64,000 nt of DNA from Clitoria ternatea (lineage: Eukaryota > Streptophyta > Magnoliopsida > Fabales > Fabaceae), in the NCBI GenBank assembly GCA_037962975.1, contig CM075671.1, positions 155,299,501-155,363,500 on the forward strand, given 5' to 3'. The position numbers were made by a program, and so were the translations under genes. Under the pieces are notes generated by a model. It was not told the DNA's origin, made no database searches, and saw only the letters and a list, made by a program, of their open reading frames with translations. Of the stretch, positions 47,285 through 59,639 are shown piece by piece (position 1 is the stretch's first letter; the number at the start of each line of letters is the position of its first letter).

Positions 47285-48584
47285 ATGACAGGAAGAAGGT
47301 CTATGTTCCTAGACCTGGAATGTTTTAAAGGAGGGACTATCGCCTTTGGAGGGAACCAAACCGAGAACATTATTGGTATTGGTAAAGTTGGTAAAATTCA
47401 TTCTCCTATTATTGAAAATGTTTATCTTGTAGAAGGTATGAGACATAACCTGCTTAGCATAAGTCAATTTTGTGATAGTGGGTACAAAGTCTCATTTGAT
47501 AAAGAGAAGTGTACTGTCATTAACCATGATGGAACCATACTCTTTTCTACAAATAAGCACAACAACTTATACAAGGTTGATCTAAATGAACTGAGTAATC
47601 AAAATGTAACATGTATGTTTTCAAACTCCGAGAAGAGATAGATCTAGCATAAAAAGCTTGGGCATGTAAGTCTGAAGCATATTATAAAACTTCATAGAAA
47701 AGGCTTAGTCAAGGGACTGCCAAAGATCTTTTTTAACAGTTCCTTACCTTGTGAAGCATGCCAAAAAGGGAAACAACATAAAACATCTTTTAAAAACAAA
47801 AATGTTATTTCAACAGACAAACCATTAGAGTTGTTACATTTAGATCAATTTGGTCCATCTCAGACTCAGAGTCTGGTAGGAAAGAAGTATGCCTTTATCA
47901 TTGTTGATGACTACACAAGAATGACATGGATATATTTCCTAGCCCACAAGGATGAGTCTATGAAAGTATTCAAGATTTTTTATAAGAAAATCCATAATGA
48001 GAAAGGATTATGTATTAGTATAATAAGAAGTGACCATGATAGAGAATTTGAAAATGAAATTTTTGAGAAATTCTGTAATGAGTCTGACATCACTTATAGT
48101 TTTTCTTCTCCAAGAACACCTCGGTAGAATAATGTTGTGGAAAGGAAAAAAAGAACTGTGCAAGAAATGGCCAAAACTATGCTTTGTGAAAATAATCTTT
48201 AAAAATATTTCTGGGTAGAGGCTGTGAATACTTCTTGTTATATTCAAAACAGAATCCTTATCAAGCTAATACTGAATGAGACTTTTTATGAATTATGGAA
48301 GGGAAGGAGACCCAACATTTTGGTGCACATGCTATATCCTAAACACAAGGGATTAACTTGGAAAATTTGTTTCTAAGTCTAATAAAAGGATATTCATGGG
48401 TTACTCAACCACCTCCAAATCTTACAGAGTCTTTAACACAAAAATTCATACCATTGAGGAATTAATGCATGTAAGGTTTGACGATGTTCAAAAGACTGAT
48501 AGGAAACTGGCAGATCTTGAAAATGATAATGTTGAAGAAAAGTCTAGAAAATATCAAATCTATTAAACCAGACCTCACAAGATT
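47285..48584 (+). pseudogene. Protease remnant and integrase of copia A
   Basis: Only the downstream part of the protease is open (from MTGRRSMFLDLECF). RHNLLSISQFCDSGYKVSF, GHVSLKHIIKL and CEACQKGKQHK give the integrase zinc region. The core shows LLHLDQFGPS (first Asp), RSDHDREFEN (second) and NNVVERKKRTVQEMA (Glu), so the triad is present, but stops lie at 47639, 48126 and 48200. The linker to RT is cut by C1 at 48585. Confidence 0.82.
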
Positions 48585-50493
48585 TGTTGATAACTAACAT
48601 TGGGAATTCTAACTTAAATAAAGGTGTTTGTTATTACTTGATGTGGGTATTTAAGTGTTTCAGGAAAAGGCCTAAGCTATAAAAGAAAGGGGGAGCCTAC
48701 GCATAAAAAAAGCTTATGCATCAAAAAGTCTGGAAGACTCAATCGTAACATGAACTCTTTAATCCAAGACAAAAGAAGAATTTATAGGTCTGGCATTGTG
48801 CTTCAAAAGTAATTCTCTCATCAAGAGTAACTTACCAGACCCAGACATGAACAACATCATTTTAAGCTTTAGAGAACATGAAAGCATCAGACTCTATCAT
48901 CTCTCTTCAAACCTTTAGAAGCGGTCTGATATATAAAGCATCAATGGTCATAAGTCATCTCCATCGAAGCACAAAGAAAAGACTTTTGAAAGAAAGATTG
49001 ACTAAACAGGGTGGTTTTTAAGTTAGTCTGAAAAGCAACTAAGTTTCACCTCTATCTCATGCATTCAGAGATTCCCTAAATCAAAGCTTTCCTTCTTGGT
49101 GAAACTAGTGCTACATCTACTCCACCTATGACTGCACACTCCACAAAGCTCCCATATGTATGTTGCATGTACAGAACGTCTCTCTCTGACAACAAAAGCT
49201 CTTACCCTTTGCGTAAAGACTTTTATCCCTTATACAACAACTCTCTTAATGACTATATAATTAATAGGCCTCTTCCTGAGCTCAATAGGTTGATCCTATA
49301 TAAGCAGAATCAAACTCTTCATCAGAAGTAGCTCTCTAGAAGAACAAAAGAAACATTAGAAGAAACAAATATACATATGAAGAGCTGGAGTAGATCAAGG
49401 AACACGAGAGAGTAAGATGGATAGCTCACATAATGAAAAAGAAGTAAAATACAAGACCCATCTATATGAGCTTGTTTGCACAATAGTGAGCATTATATGT
49501 CTCTCAAGAAAAGAAAAGAGATTATAAAAGAAGAATAGAGAGTCATATAAAGAGAGAAGAGAAAGAGAAAGAGCTTGTGAGATAAACGGGCTTATCTCAC
49601 AAAGATAGTGTGATGAAAAGAAAAGAATACTCACAAGCTCTAGTCGTCGATAAGCTGTTAAAAGAAGAAAGCTTATTTTGTTTTAATTTTTTTCTATCTT
49701 TTGTAAATATAGGTCTGGTAGACCTGTTGGGAAACACTATTGGCCTGGAAAGGCTTTGGAAAGAATACTCAGGGTTTAACCCAGGAGTGGCTTATAAAAA
49801 AATACTTGGGTCTGCCCCAGGAGTGGGTGCTGTAAAATAATACTCATAGGATTCAAGAGAGGTTTGATGTGTAGAAGCACAGGCTGTGTTTAGGCCAAGA
49901 GTGGTCAGAGTCAAGAATACTCAGAGCATGAGTTATGCTCAAGCCAGGAGTGGTTAGAGTCAAGAATACTTGGGTCTGCCCCTGGAGTGGGTGCGTGCAA
50001 AAGAATACTCGGAAGCACAGGGTGTGCTTAGGCCAGGAGTGGCTAGAGTCAAGAATACTTGGGGCCAGAAATGGCCAGTGTCAAGAATACTTGAAGCACT
50101 AGGTTGTGCTTAAGCCAGAAGTGGTTAGAGTCAATAATACTCGTAAGCTCGGTCTGGGCTGTTTATGTAAAAAGTTTTTACATAGTGCAAATCCTTCAGA
50201 TTTGAAGGTACTGGATGTAGTCTCTGAGTTGGAGGTGAACCAGTATAAATTGCTTATGTATTATCTCTTTCTCTCTTACTTTTTACTATCAAAAGTCTGG
50301 TGCATTATTATTGTTAACATCGATAGTAAAAGTTTGGCGAAAATACGCTCGGTCAATCAAAGTATCAGGCTCTCTGCCTCTCAAAAGTCTGGTCCATTAC
50401 GCATAACATAATAATGTGTAAATATCACTTTTTGGTTTGAAAAAGTAAACAGACTTATTCAACCCCCTTCTAAGTCTATTCTCTGAACCATCA
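48585..50493 (+). mobile_element. Solo LTR C1 (SIRE type) in copia A
   Basis: It starts TGTTGATAAC like the LTR of M1 and ends GAACCATCA like A. It is about 1.9 kb, longer than its relatives (1.27-1.33 kb), mostly through extra copies of a motif at 49741-50160. It separates the integrase and RT of A. No clear target duplication: AGATT on the left, GATGA on the right. No internal region. Confidence 0.7.
49741..50160 (+). repeat. Expanded AAGAATACTYGG motif array in C1
   Basis: Nine copies of a unit containing AGTCAAGAATACT and AGGCCAGGAGTGG, spaced 35-55 bp, where the LTRs of P and A have three. Units alternate between two forms (with and without GGTCTGCCCC). Confidence 0.8.
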
Positions 50494-51394
50494 GATGATA
50501 TAGGTGTACAACAGCAAGAGCTCTGAACCAGCTCAGTAAGAACCTCTAGAGGATGGAAACATATAACCTGAATAATAACCTTCTGTGTCTGAACCTGAGA
50601 AGCCTAAAGGCTGGAAGTTGAAGCCTTACCATCCTTCAAACTTAATTATTGGAGATCAAGCTGCAAGAATAAGGACCGAATCAAAACTTCTCAATCAATC
50701 AACCATTGCTCTTGTATCAGAATTAGAACCTAAGTTTGTGATGGAAGCTTTGGAAGATACAGACTAGATCATTGTTATGTAATAAGAATTGAACCAGTTT
50801 GAGAGGAACAAAGTCTGAACCCTTGTCCTAAGACCCAAGAACAAAGGAATAATTAGAATAAAATGGGTCTACAGAAATAAGCATGATAAAGATGGGAAAG
50901 TTGTCAAAAATAAAGCCAGACTAGTTACACAAGGATATAATCAGCAAGAAGGTAGAGACTTTATTGAAACTTTTGCACCTATAACCAGACTTGAGGCTAT
51001 CAAGATGCTTCTTACTTTTGTTGTTTTTAAAGGTATAAAATTATATCAGATGGATGTTAAAAGTGCTTTTCTAAATGGTTTTATTGAAGATGAAGTCTTT
51101 GTGAAACAACCTCTTAAGTTTAAAGATAAATATTTTCCAACCATGTCTTTAAACTTAGTAAAGCATTGTATGGTATGAAACAAGAACCTAGAGCTTGGTT
51201 TAACAGACTCAGTACCTTTTTAATCTCAAATGGCTTTACTAGAGGCAAAGTAGACACTATCTTATTTAGAAAAAGCTCAAACAAACACTTTATAATTATA
51301 TAAATTTATATGGATGATATTTTTTGGTGCTACTAATGAAAATTTGTGCAAAGAATTTTCAGAAATGATGTAGGCTGAATTTGAGATGAGTATG
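50494..51394 (+). pseudogene. Reverse transcriptase of copia A, first part
   Basis: Linker PKGWKLKPYHPSNLIIGD, then IKWVYRNKHDKDGKVVKNKARL, GYNQQEGRDFIETFAPITRLEAI, YQMDVKSAFLNGFIEDEVFV. The catalytic motif reads YMDD (51308) with a base lost next to it, then GATNENLCKEFSEMM. Interrupted by G after GTATG (51390-51394). Confidence 0.82.
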
Positions 51395-52469
51395 TGATAA
51401 GTGCTTTATAGTACAATAAATTAGACCCAGTTTGCTTAGGATTTTTATCATTATCCAATGTATTTGCTTTATTTATTGAGATTTTTGCTTTCTTTCCACT
51501 CTATTCTACTTGGGTATGTTATTTTGCAGGAATTAAGGTAATAAAGGGTCAAAAATAAGAGAAAAATGACCATAAAATGATAAAGAAACAAAAAGAACAA
51601 GCCCAAAGTAGAAAGAACTCTCTTTTTATGCTGAATTCCGACTCAGAATGTTGAAATCCGACTCAGAATGTTAAAATCCGACTCATAAATGCTGAATTCC
51701 GACTCAAAATGACCAAATCCGAGTGGGATGACTGAGAAAGGACCAAATCCGAGTGGAATTACTCAGAATGGAGCATTGCCGAGTAGAATACTTCACTGTT
51801 GGAGCCAAATCCGAGTGGAAAGTTCCCTGTCAAAGCCATCCCGAGTGATAAATGTAACACCCTAATTTAACAAAATGAATTAAACCCAAGGACGGGAAAA
51901 TTTTCCAAAATTAAGTAAACCAAATAGACTATAAGGCAACCGGATAACAAAAGGGGCGGAGTGCAAGGAAGGACAAGGGAAATGAGAGATCATCCACACG
52001 CATATGGCAAATAACAGAAGGCTAAGACTGGAACCGGTTCATTTGGTTTAATGTAACACACCAGCGCCAGGGCGGATTACATAATATCGTTGGCTCATTC
52101 AGGCGGGGTCTGATACCGCCTGGGCGGGGTATGGTAATGCAGCGGCGGATGGAGGGGGATTCATAAAGAAAACCCCATATCGGTCCTTACTCGTCTTCTC
52201 GAAGAGGATCCACAAAGAAAGCTTTTCCACGAGTAACACTAGTCAAACAGTAGAAAGAAATAGGTAAGGGGAAGGAGAAGGGAGATGTACATGTGCAGTA
52301 GTGGATTGTGGAGGAAAGAGGGGCCCGAACTCATTCCGCCCAACTTGACTTGATATGACAACGCCTGGGCAGACTCAACCACAACGCCCAAGCCGGGGTC
52401 AACACCGTTGTCGGGGACGCATTAGCGTCACAACGGAGAGGAAGGGTAATTGGGCGGTATCCCACTCTG

Positions 52470-52615
52470 ACAATTACTCGCTCCAGCGCGAGTCCTCACG
52501 CTTGGGCGAACTGCTCTAGTACCTCGGGCGAGGTATGACTCCGCCCAAGCATATCCGACATAAGTCTTCCTAGTCCATACTCGCTGGAGCGAGTATACTG
52601 CTCGCTGGGGCGAGG
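52470..52615. repeat. GCGAG-type palindromes in F
   Basis: CTCGCTCCAGCGCGAG, CTCGGGCGAGG and CTCGCTGGAGCGAG resemble the clusters of E and G. Confidence 0.65.
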
Positions 52616-53176
52616 GAACCTCACTCGGGAATACAGACTCTCCCCCACTCGAGTTTTACTTATATTTCTCACTCAGTGGTCATCTCTCTCACCATCACTC
52701 AAGGATTTCACTCGTTTCTTACTTGAGGTACGTTGAGGACCTATTCGGAGTACTCATAGCTTATTACTCGGGAAGATCTCCCACATCGATCCCCACTCAG
52801 GGTTGCATACTCCCATTCACTCAGATCGTTTAAGACTCTCTTCCTAGAGACGATTTATAATTCACTCTGTCTTGGCCATGGTATGCTAAATCATGCTGTC
52901 CCTGCGTATCCATTAAAGCACAAGTATGAAATAAGGTAGCACATAGCATGACACACACGAAACCATACATATATATATAAGAGCGTATGTTAACATTTAC
53001 AAACACAAAATCGGATTCCTCTTTGTCCATAAGGTTCTATTTGTCCAAAACACTAACATTCGGCATGAACCGGTCAGAGCTTAATCTAACATCGCATTAA
53101 TTAAGCCTTCCCAATGCATCAACACTTCACTCAGCGTTCCAGCTCTGCTTCTGATCCTCATCTCGAGAGACATTCA

Positions 53177-54617
53177 CTGAAAAATGGCCACTGTAGGGGT
53201 GAGCATCTTAGATTTTAAATGATAGATACCGACTCAGGTTATCTCCCAATCATACAACAATACATATACGTACAAACATGATTATACCAGAGCAACATCC
53301 ATTAGCCAAGACATATATACATAACTCTTACCGTTCGATATTCACCAATCCTCACTCGGCTGTACTCATAACATTTTCAATGACACGGATACGCTTGCAT
53401 ACATATATACATATATTCATGAAACAGTTTTCATTCGGCATCCAAGGCACGTACACACGGAATGGATCACTCGGCATACACATTCATTATCCTCATACAC
53501 CATATCAAATGCATAATCAAATTTTAGTCAATAACACATACACGGAGCATTCACTCAGTCCTACGCATTCATCCATTCACTTACCACTCGGCATACCTAG
53601 CCAATTCCAAACAACATTAACAGTAATAACAATATTAACAGTAATAAGCACATAAGGTTTCACTCGGTTCCGCATCGTGTGTATCGGTCAGACGTTGCAA
53701 CGTAGGGATCTCAGCCTTTTTATACATAGCTTTCAGCTATCAAATCAGCTCCCAGCTGCTTGGCCGTTTTACGGGTACCCAACCGTTTGCCCACAGGTGA
53801 CACCAACGCTCTCAGCGCCAACGGGGGTGTTCACAGGCAGCCCGAGTCCCACTCAGGGCTACCCTGAGTCCCACTCAAGGATTTTGCAGCGTCCCACGCT
53901 GGATGACCGAAGGTAGTGTCCCACACTACGTGCTCCCAGCACAACGCATCTCATGCGCCACACGCGGATTCGACACACAACATTCATTTCACGCATGCAT
54001 TCTCTTATTCAAGCACACATATCATGCAATTGGTAATACACATTATCAGGATTCAGCATGTCAGTTTAACACATATAGCTTTCACGCAATCCATTATCAT
54101 TCCATTGTAACGTATGAGTCCCATGCAATCGGTATCAATCCATATCAAGCATCCATAAACATTTTCGTTCAATCAAGTGTGACATGCAATCGGTTTATAG
54201 CACCATTTAACCTTAAACAACGAATGCATCATTATGAAAATCATAAGTTCACTCAAGCATTTCAAGTCATCACAACATAACATGCAATCGGTGTAGGACA
54301 GTGTCAGAACCCGGTTAAAGTAGGCATTTCCTGTATGCAAACAAGTTCATTAAAGTATTCATATCAACACATGCATTTCTATGACATGGATAGCTTCAAT
54401 CAGACATTCATATCAACATAACTCAACATCCAATCGAGATCCTGCAACACATGCATTTGTAAGAAAGATGTTAACATGCAACTATTCCTCCTCACTTAAC
54501 CTGCATTCAGAGATTCTACATGCAAACACGCCACACAGCAGAATACAATACTACAACCATCAGGGTCTCCAACCCGTTTGTAACCCATACATTTAACATG
54601 TAAGATACTCCCCCTAC
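53177..54617 (-). other. Candidate LTR intron in F
   Basis: Donor-like TTG|GTAGGGGG (54617) and acceptor-like GCTCACCCCTACAGTGG then ATTTTTCAG (53177), 1441 bp, minus strand. Contains the TCCCA hairpins. Confidence 0.35.
53841..53943. repeat. Five consecutive TCCCA-loop hairpins (F)
   Basis: GCCCGAG-tccca-CTCAGGGC (one bulge), CCTGAG-tccca-CTCAAGG (one bulge), CAGCG-tccca-CGCTG, GTAGTG-tccca-CACTAC and GTGC-tccca-GCAC. The loop is identical in all five and the stems are different. Counterparts in D use TCCAA. Confidence 0.75.
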
Positions 54618-55140
54618 CAATTACGAAACTCCGAGGGATTTTTCTCTGCTTGAATGGTGGTTCTCCTCCTTGCTGCTTCACTTGGCGCCTTCTTTGGAGT
54701 GCTATAGTCTCCTGCGAGTGATGTAGGGGTATTTCTGCTTCCTCCTTGGCGATCGTCCCTTCCCGTGTGGGGAGTTCCACTCCACTGCAGCACCGTCACC
54801 TTGGCTCTCGGAGCAGGAAATGGACTGGAGGGCAGAGAAAGAGAGAGAGAAAGCAAGAGAAAAGAAGAACGAAGAAGGAAGTTCGCAGGGGGGGTTCTCC
54901 ACGTGAAGAGCATGGTCATCACCCGTATAAATACTCACGCGGGGAACAGGATGGTGGGATGGGGAAATGTGGAAAGATAATCCTATCCATGCCATCTTGT
55001 CTCCACGTTAATCACCCTATTCCTTCTAGTTAATTAAGTTAAGGGGAGTGTTAATTTGTTGACTTTTCATTTAATTCGGTTGCTTATAATTAAAATGGGG
55101 ATGTTATAATAAATGGCTGAGGTTCAATGCTGAAATGGAA

Positions 55141-56360
55141 TGAGTCTCAGTTGGAGGAGATTCCGAGTGGAAGCTTCCCCGACTGTGTCCATTTCGAGTA
55201 AAAAAGGGGACTGACGTTGAATAGATGTTGTACAAAGCTATTCTCCGAGTGAAAGGCTTGCTGATTGAAGTGAATCGGAGTGGGAGTTTTCTGATTGCAA
55301 CTAATCCGAGTGAAAAGCTGTTTTGAGTGAAATGATTCCGAGTAGAAGAGGCCACTGAAATGAATAAATGCTGACTAAGGAGGAATCCGAGTGGTTTCAC
55401 TCAGAGAAAACGGCATCCTCAAGCAGAATAAGGCATTTCCGAGTAGAGTCTTATCTAGAAATGAAAAATCCGACCGGAAATCAATCACACTCGGGCAGAC
55501 TCTCAAGATTCACACTAAGCCCGAGTGAGAAGTCTCCAAGGAAAGCACATCCGAGTGAGTTGGGTCTGGAAGCTGCATTTCCGAGCAAAGCAAGGCTCGG
55601 ACATGAAAGAAATTCAATCACCCAGATTCCAGTCTTTCAAGTCCAAATTTCTGAGTGAAAAGAAAACTTCCAAGTGAGTTGGGCTATATTTCCGAGCAAA
55701 GCAAGGCTCAGACATGAGAGGAAATTCAATCAGCCAGATTCGAGTAAAGACAACCGACTGGGTTGATTGACGATTGAAGGCCATTCCGAGTAAAAAGCAA
55801 GAAGGCACTTCCGAGTGTATCATTTCAAGGAATAAAGGCCGACTAAAATATTTCAAAGCAAATCCGAGTGAATGTATCCAAATGAATGTGACCGAGTGAA
55901 TTCTAAAGCAAAGCTTTAACCGAGTGGTTCAAATTCAGAGACAGCCGAGTGAAAATGATTGGGAACCGATTGAATCTGAGCCGAGTGAGTCTTCAATCAG
56001 TTCCGAATAAACTCCATGAACCTGAACCGAGTGAATGGTTTCAGTCGGATCCGAGTCCCTCTTCAGTCAATTCCGAGCAACACAAGCAAATCCGAGCAAG
56101 GTTTCTCCGAGTGAAACAGTGAAAGAGAACCTCTCGCTTGAGCGAACCTTTATCCGCTTGAGCGAGATGGTTTCCTTCAACAAACGCTTAAGCGAGAAAC
56201 TCTCGCTCAAGCGAAACCGATCGGTTTTCTTAAATACCGACCCTCAACTCAACACCGAGTGAAGGTTTCACTCGGTTTTATGTACGAACAGTACCATTTT
56301 CACTCGGTTTTGAGCACAAAAGGCACCTTTTCACTCGGATTTTGCAAAAAAGATGAAAAC
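55141..56360 (+). repeat. CCGAGTG motif field (G)
   Basis: CCGAGTG and CACTCGG recur every 20-40 bp. TTCC-gagt-GGAA is at 55162, CCGAGC-aaagcaag-GCTCGG at 55581, and a ten-base stem ACCGAGTGAA-ggt-TTCACTCGGT at 56254. The left part (51640-51850) of G has the same motif. Confidence 0.7.
56133..56220. repeat. GCGAG palindrome cluster in G
   Basis: Four copies of CGCTTGAGCGA or its complement in 90 bp, as in E. Confidence 0.7.
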
Positions 56361-56583
56361 CGACCCATTTTTCCACTCGGAATTTGTCCAGCTGAATAAA
56401 TCTAAGCACCGAATTATTGGAAATATTAAAATAATGCAATTTGGGACAGTTGGAAGTCACATGCACCGAAAGTTTTCTCCCACTTGACACCATCCAGGCT
56501 GTCTCCAAGCTGTGATGGTGGGGCGGCTGAGAAGAAGACAATTTTGACGTGTTTTCTTAGCTGGATTCATTCATCCATTCGCC

Positions 56584-56591
56584 TATAAAAG
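56584..56591 (+). promoter_or_regulatory. TATA box of LTR G
   Basis: TATAAAAG, followed by GGGAGAGCACCAAACAATC and a pyrimidine-rich leader (56640-56770). Confidence 0.65.
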
Positions 56592-57683
56592 GGAGAGCAC
56601 CAAACAATCATCACTAGCATCAATTCCATTAGCTTCGTTCCAATTCCTCCTTCCTTTCTCTTTGTTTTTTCGTTTCTCTTTTCTTTCTTTTCTATTCTTT
56701 TTATTTCTCTTATTTTCTTTCTCTGTCCCGTTCCCACTTTTTCTTTACTTTCTTTTTCTTTATTTTATTTTAAGAGTTGTGAGAGCTGTAAAAGTGAGAA
56801 TTTAAATTTGTAATTGGTGGAGAAATTATTGCAACAAGGAATTACAGTGGTAAATTATTTTGAGCTTTTGGAGAAACCCGTAAGTCTTTATTTTTACCAT
56901 GTCTTGTATGTTTTATTTTTCCATTATTTATATGAATTTGAATTATTTCATGAGTAGCTAAATTAATTATCTTGGGATAAAAGGGGTATGATAATATTTT
57001 ATTGTTAATATTATTTTGACTTGGAATTAAATAAATTTCTGTTTTCCATTTAGTTCAATTATGCTTAATGCTTTTAGTAATTTCTAACAAAAACCTAAAT
57101 GATAAAACTGTATACTTACGGGTATATTAGTAAGTTTAGGTAATAAATAGAATCGAGAGATTTATTTTTACCGGAAAGCTTTGAACTAAACCTAAGATTT
57201 TTGAGATGCTTTTTGTGACCTCGGTAAAACCGTGAAAGTAATCAAAATTCTTTTGAGGAAATAAAAGGGATTTTCATAAAACGATAATGGGCCTTTCTGA
57301 GGATTAAGCAGCGCTTTCCATAGGTTAGGTACATTAATAGGATTCCGAGAGGAACATATTAATTAGCTTTTGGAAAATTCGCCTTGGAAAACTTAATTCG
57401 ATTCTTATTTATGAAAAGTTAAAATTCATTAACATAAAATAGAGTCTTAATCCCCTGAAATCCTAAGATACTCTCAACTCTGATTTTTTAAAGTGTCAAG
57501 TAAATTTTATTTTTGTATTCTGTGCAACTTAATTTTGTGTTTTATTTTACAAAAACCTTAAAAATCAATTGTGTGGATAATTAAATTTTAATATGCCGGT
57601 ACTTTGAACACAGTTCCTGTGGAGAACGATAATCTTTTATATTACACGACATAACCCGTGCGCTTGCGGGCCCTGTCAGTATG

Positions 57684-57810
57684 ATAGGAGAACTTAAATT
57701 CTTCCTAGGTCTGCAAATTAAATAGATTGATGATGGTATTTTCATCCATCAATAGAAGTATACTAAGGAGTTGCTCAAAAAGTTTAGAATTGTTGATGTT
57801 AAGCCTTGAG
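57684..57810 (+). pseudogene. Reverse transcriptase of copia A, second part
   Basis: Continues the frame across G: MIGELKFFLGLQIK, DDGIFIHQ, KYTKELLKKFRI. Cut at 57811 by B' (flank TTGAG). Confidence 0.8.
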
Positions 57811-59088
57811 TGTTGGAAATATGCACTAAAAGCCTATATAGGTTCGCATCATTTTGAATAAGTCATTTTTTGTTAAATAGTTTAACAACTTTTACATATC
57901 CTTGGAGTAATAGGTCATATGAGAGTTATTCCTAAAATGTCCCTAGTCAAGTATTTACGTGGGGACATGTAAATACATTAGGACTAGTGTGTGAATGTAC
58001 TGATGATCTGATCTCACAGATCATGGATATAAATGATATCAAGTCTTCACACGGGTACAGATTAAGAGTAATGATGTACTGGACAGACCCACCATGAGAA
58101 CGTTGCATGGATCGTTACATGAATGTCATAAACGATTCTCAATGTGATAATGGTATATATAGTCCTTTGACCTGAAGTCACTACGATTCCTACATAAGGA
58201 GTTTATTGTTTTAATACAATCAAACGTCTTCTGTAATAAGAGGACTATAAAGGTTGTGGTTAGGCAATGTACAAATTATGCAGAGGGGTGTGGGTGATGT
58301 AGATGGGATTTGTCTCTCCTATGTGACAGGAGTGATATCTATAGGCCACTTGATGGAGTGAGACTAAGGAAATGCATGGCCATGCTAGAAAGAATAAATA
58401 TTGGATATTTATTCAGATAAAGTCTACTCCGGTATCAAGTAAAATAAATTGGACCGTACAAGGATGACACGACCATGCCTTAGGCCCAATTAGGATATCG
58501 TGACAAAAGGAACAAACATATAAAATAATTATCACTTATAGGTTATGTTGTTAATAAATAATATTCAGACATAATGATGCATTGCTAGATGCCGCTCTTA
58601 TTTTATATTAATAATAAAATAGTTTATTATTAATATAACCGAGTATTTTACCTATAGGGTCACACACATAGAGTAAGCCCATCAGAAAATAGCTTTTTAT
58701 TTTAGTTGGACTAAAATAAGATTATTGGGCCTAACTCATTTAGAATGAGTAAGGAGCCTACTCTTTAGAGAGAAAATTAGGTCAAACCTAAGCCTATAAA
58801 TAGAGCATAAGATGCTCATAGGCGGCGACCCTAAAGAGACACAAAAATACGCAAAAGTTGCAAAAGCTACATGCCGTCAAACTAGCATTTGGAAGGTGTA
58901 GCATTTCTGGTGGGAGTACTCGTGTGGACTCCTAAAGGACGAGGCTACGATTGCTTCGATATTCTTCAAGAGGTAATCCTAAAACGCAATTTTTGTGTGT
59001 GTTTGTCTTATGCTTTGAAACACGGCGCTTTGCAAATCCTATGGGAATCCTTGTATTTCCGCTGCTCATACACTAGGGATTCCTAACA
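57811..59088 (+). repeat. 5' LTR of copia B'
   Basis: 1278 bp. TATAAATAG at 58795 runs into hairpin GAGCAT-AAG-ATGCTC at 58803-58817. Closest to solo LTR 2 in B. Confidence 0.88.
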
Positions 59089-59089
59089 G

Positions 59090-59101
59090 TGGTATCAAAG
59101 C
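59090..59101 (+). other. Primer binding site of B'
   Basis: TGGTATCAAAGC, iMet-type with one change, one base after the LTR. Confidence 0.8.
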
Positions 59102-59639
59102 CAAGTTACAAAACCGTGTTTTGGGCAAACATTTGTTTAAAGAACATGTAAAAATAAAATTAAAATTTCTTTTATGAAAAGAATTGTAAAGGTTGAATCC
59201 TTTTGCAAAGGTTGCATCTTTTATTAGATATGTTGCAAAGTTTGCATTTTTAATGAGATATTAGGTAAAGGTTACATTTTTATGAGATATGTTGCAAAGG
59301 TTGCACCTTTTGAAAGCTAATATCAATATATTTTGCTTTATGTATATTGATTTCTTTTCTCAACATTTTAATTAAAGAACATGTTTTTAGGATGTGCTTT
59401 ATTATATGAACATGTTGTATGTTGCAATGGTGATTGTTTTATATGTGTTCTAATTATAAGGCATGTTTTATGTTTATTTAATTAAATTGAAATCAAGGGT
59501 TGTATGCAATGACGTCTATATGCTTTCTCTTTTCTAATATGAATTGTTCATGTGAGATTGTGTTTAGAAAGTTTAAGAGTTAAACCCTAGCCGTAATGAA
59601 AACTAAGATTCAAAAGTTGAAACCTAGCCGTAATGGTAT

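Larger units (their letters stand above)
51853..55108 (-). mobile_element. Solo LTR F (same family as D)
   Basis: 3256 bp, TGTAACACCC to GGGGATGTTATA, perfect ATAAA duplication (51848-51852, 55109-55113), inside G. Start, GTAGGGGTGAGC block and hairpin module align with D. The minus orientation is inferred from a pyrimidine-rich minus strand at 54800-54880 and TATTTATAC at 54925-54934. Open frames at 54496-54995 and 53278-54280 are non-coding by composition. Confidence 0.82.
51395..57678 (+). mobile_element. Solo LTR G (gypsy-like), with F nested
   Basis: TGATAAGTGC to GGGCCCTGTCA with a perfect GTATG duplication (51390-51394, 57679-57683) in the RT of A. About 3.0 kb without F. No coding frame. 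TATA box at 56584, pyrimidine-rich leader and long AT-rich tail fix the plus orientation. The end sequence resembles Tat/Athila LTRs (weak). Confidence 0.85.
34108..57810 (+). mobile_element. Copia A (SIRE type), oldest layer, in pieces
   Basis: This is a plus-strand element broken into segments: partial 5' LTR 34108-34767, gag 34829-35531 and 46195-47280, protease-integrase 47285-48584, RT 50494-51394 and 57684-57810. Removing the inserts B, C1 and G restores collinear gag-pol order. It is truncated on the left by T and on the right by B'. Frames carry many stops and shifts. Confidence 0.8.

Noticed and set aside
48585..50498. Target duplication for C1
   Set aside because: AGATT and GATGA do not match. 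A four-of-five match needs a non-canonical LTR end, so I left it unassigned.
53278..55033. Several open frames in F on both strands
   Set aside because: Overlap on both strands, lack of motifs, and position in a solo LTR bounded by a target duplication.
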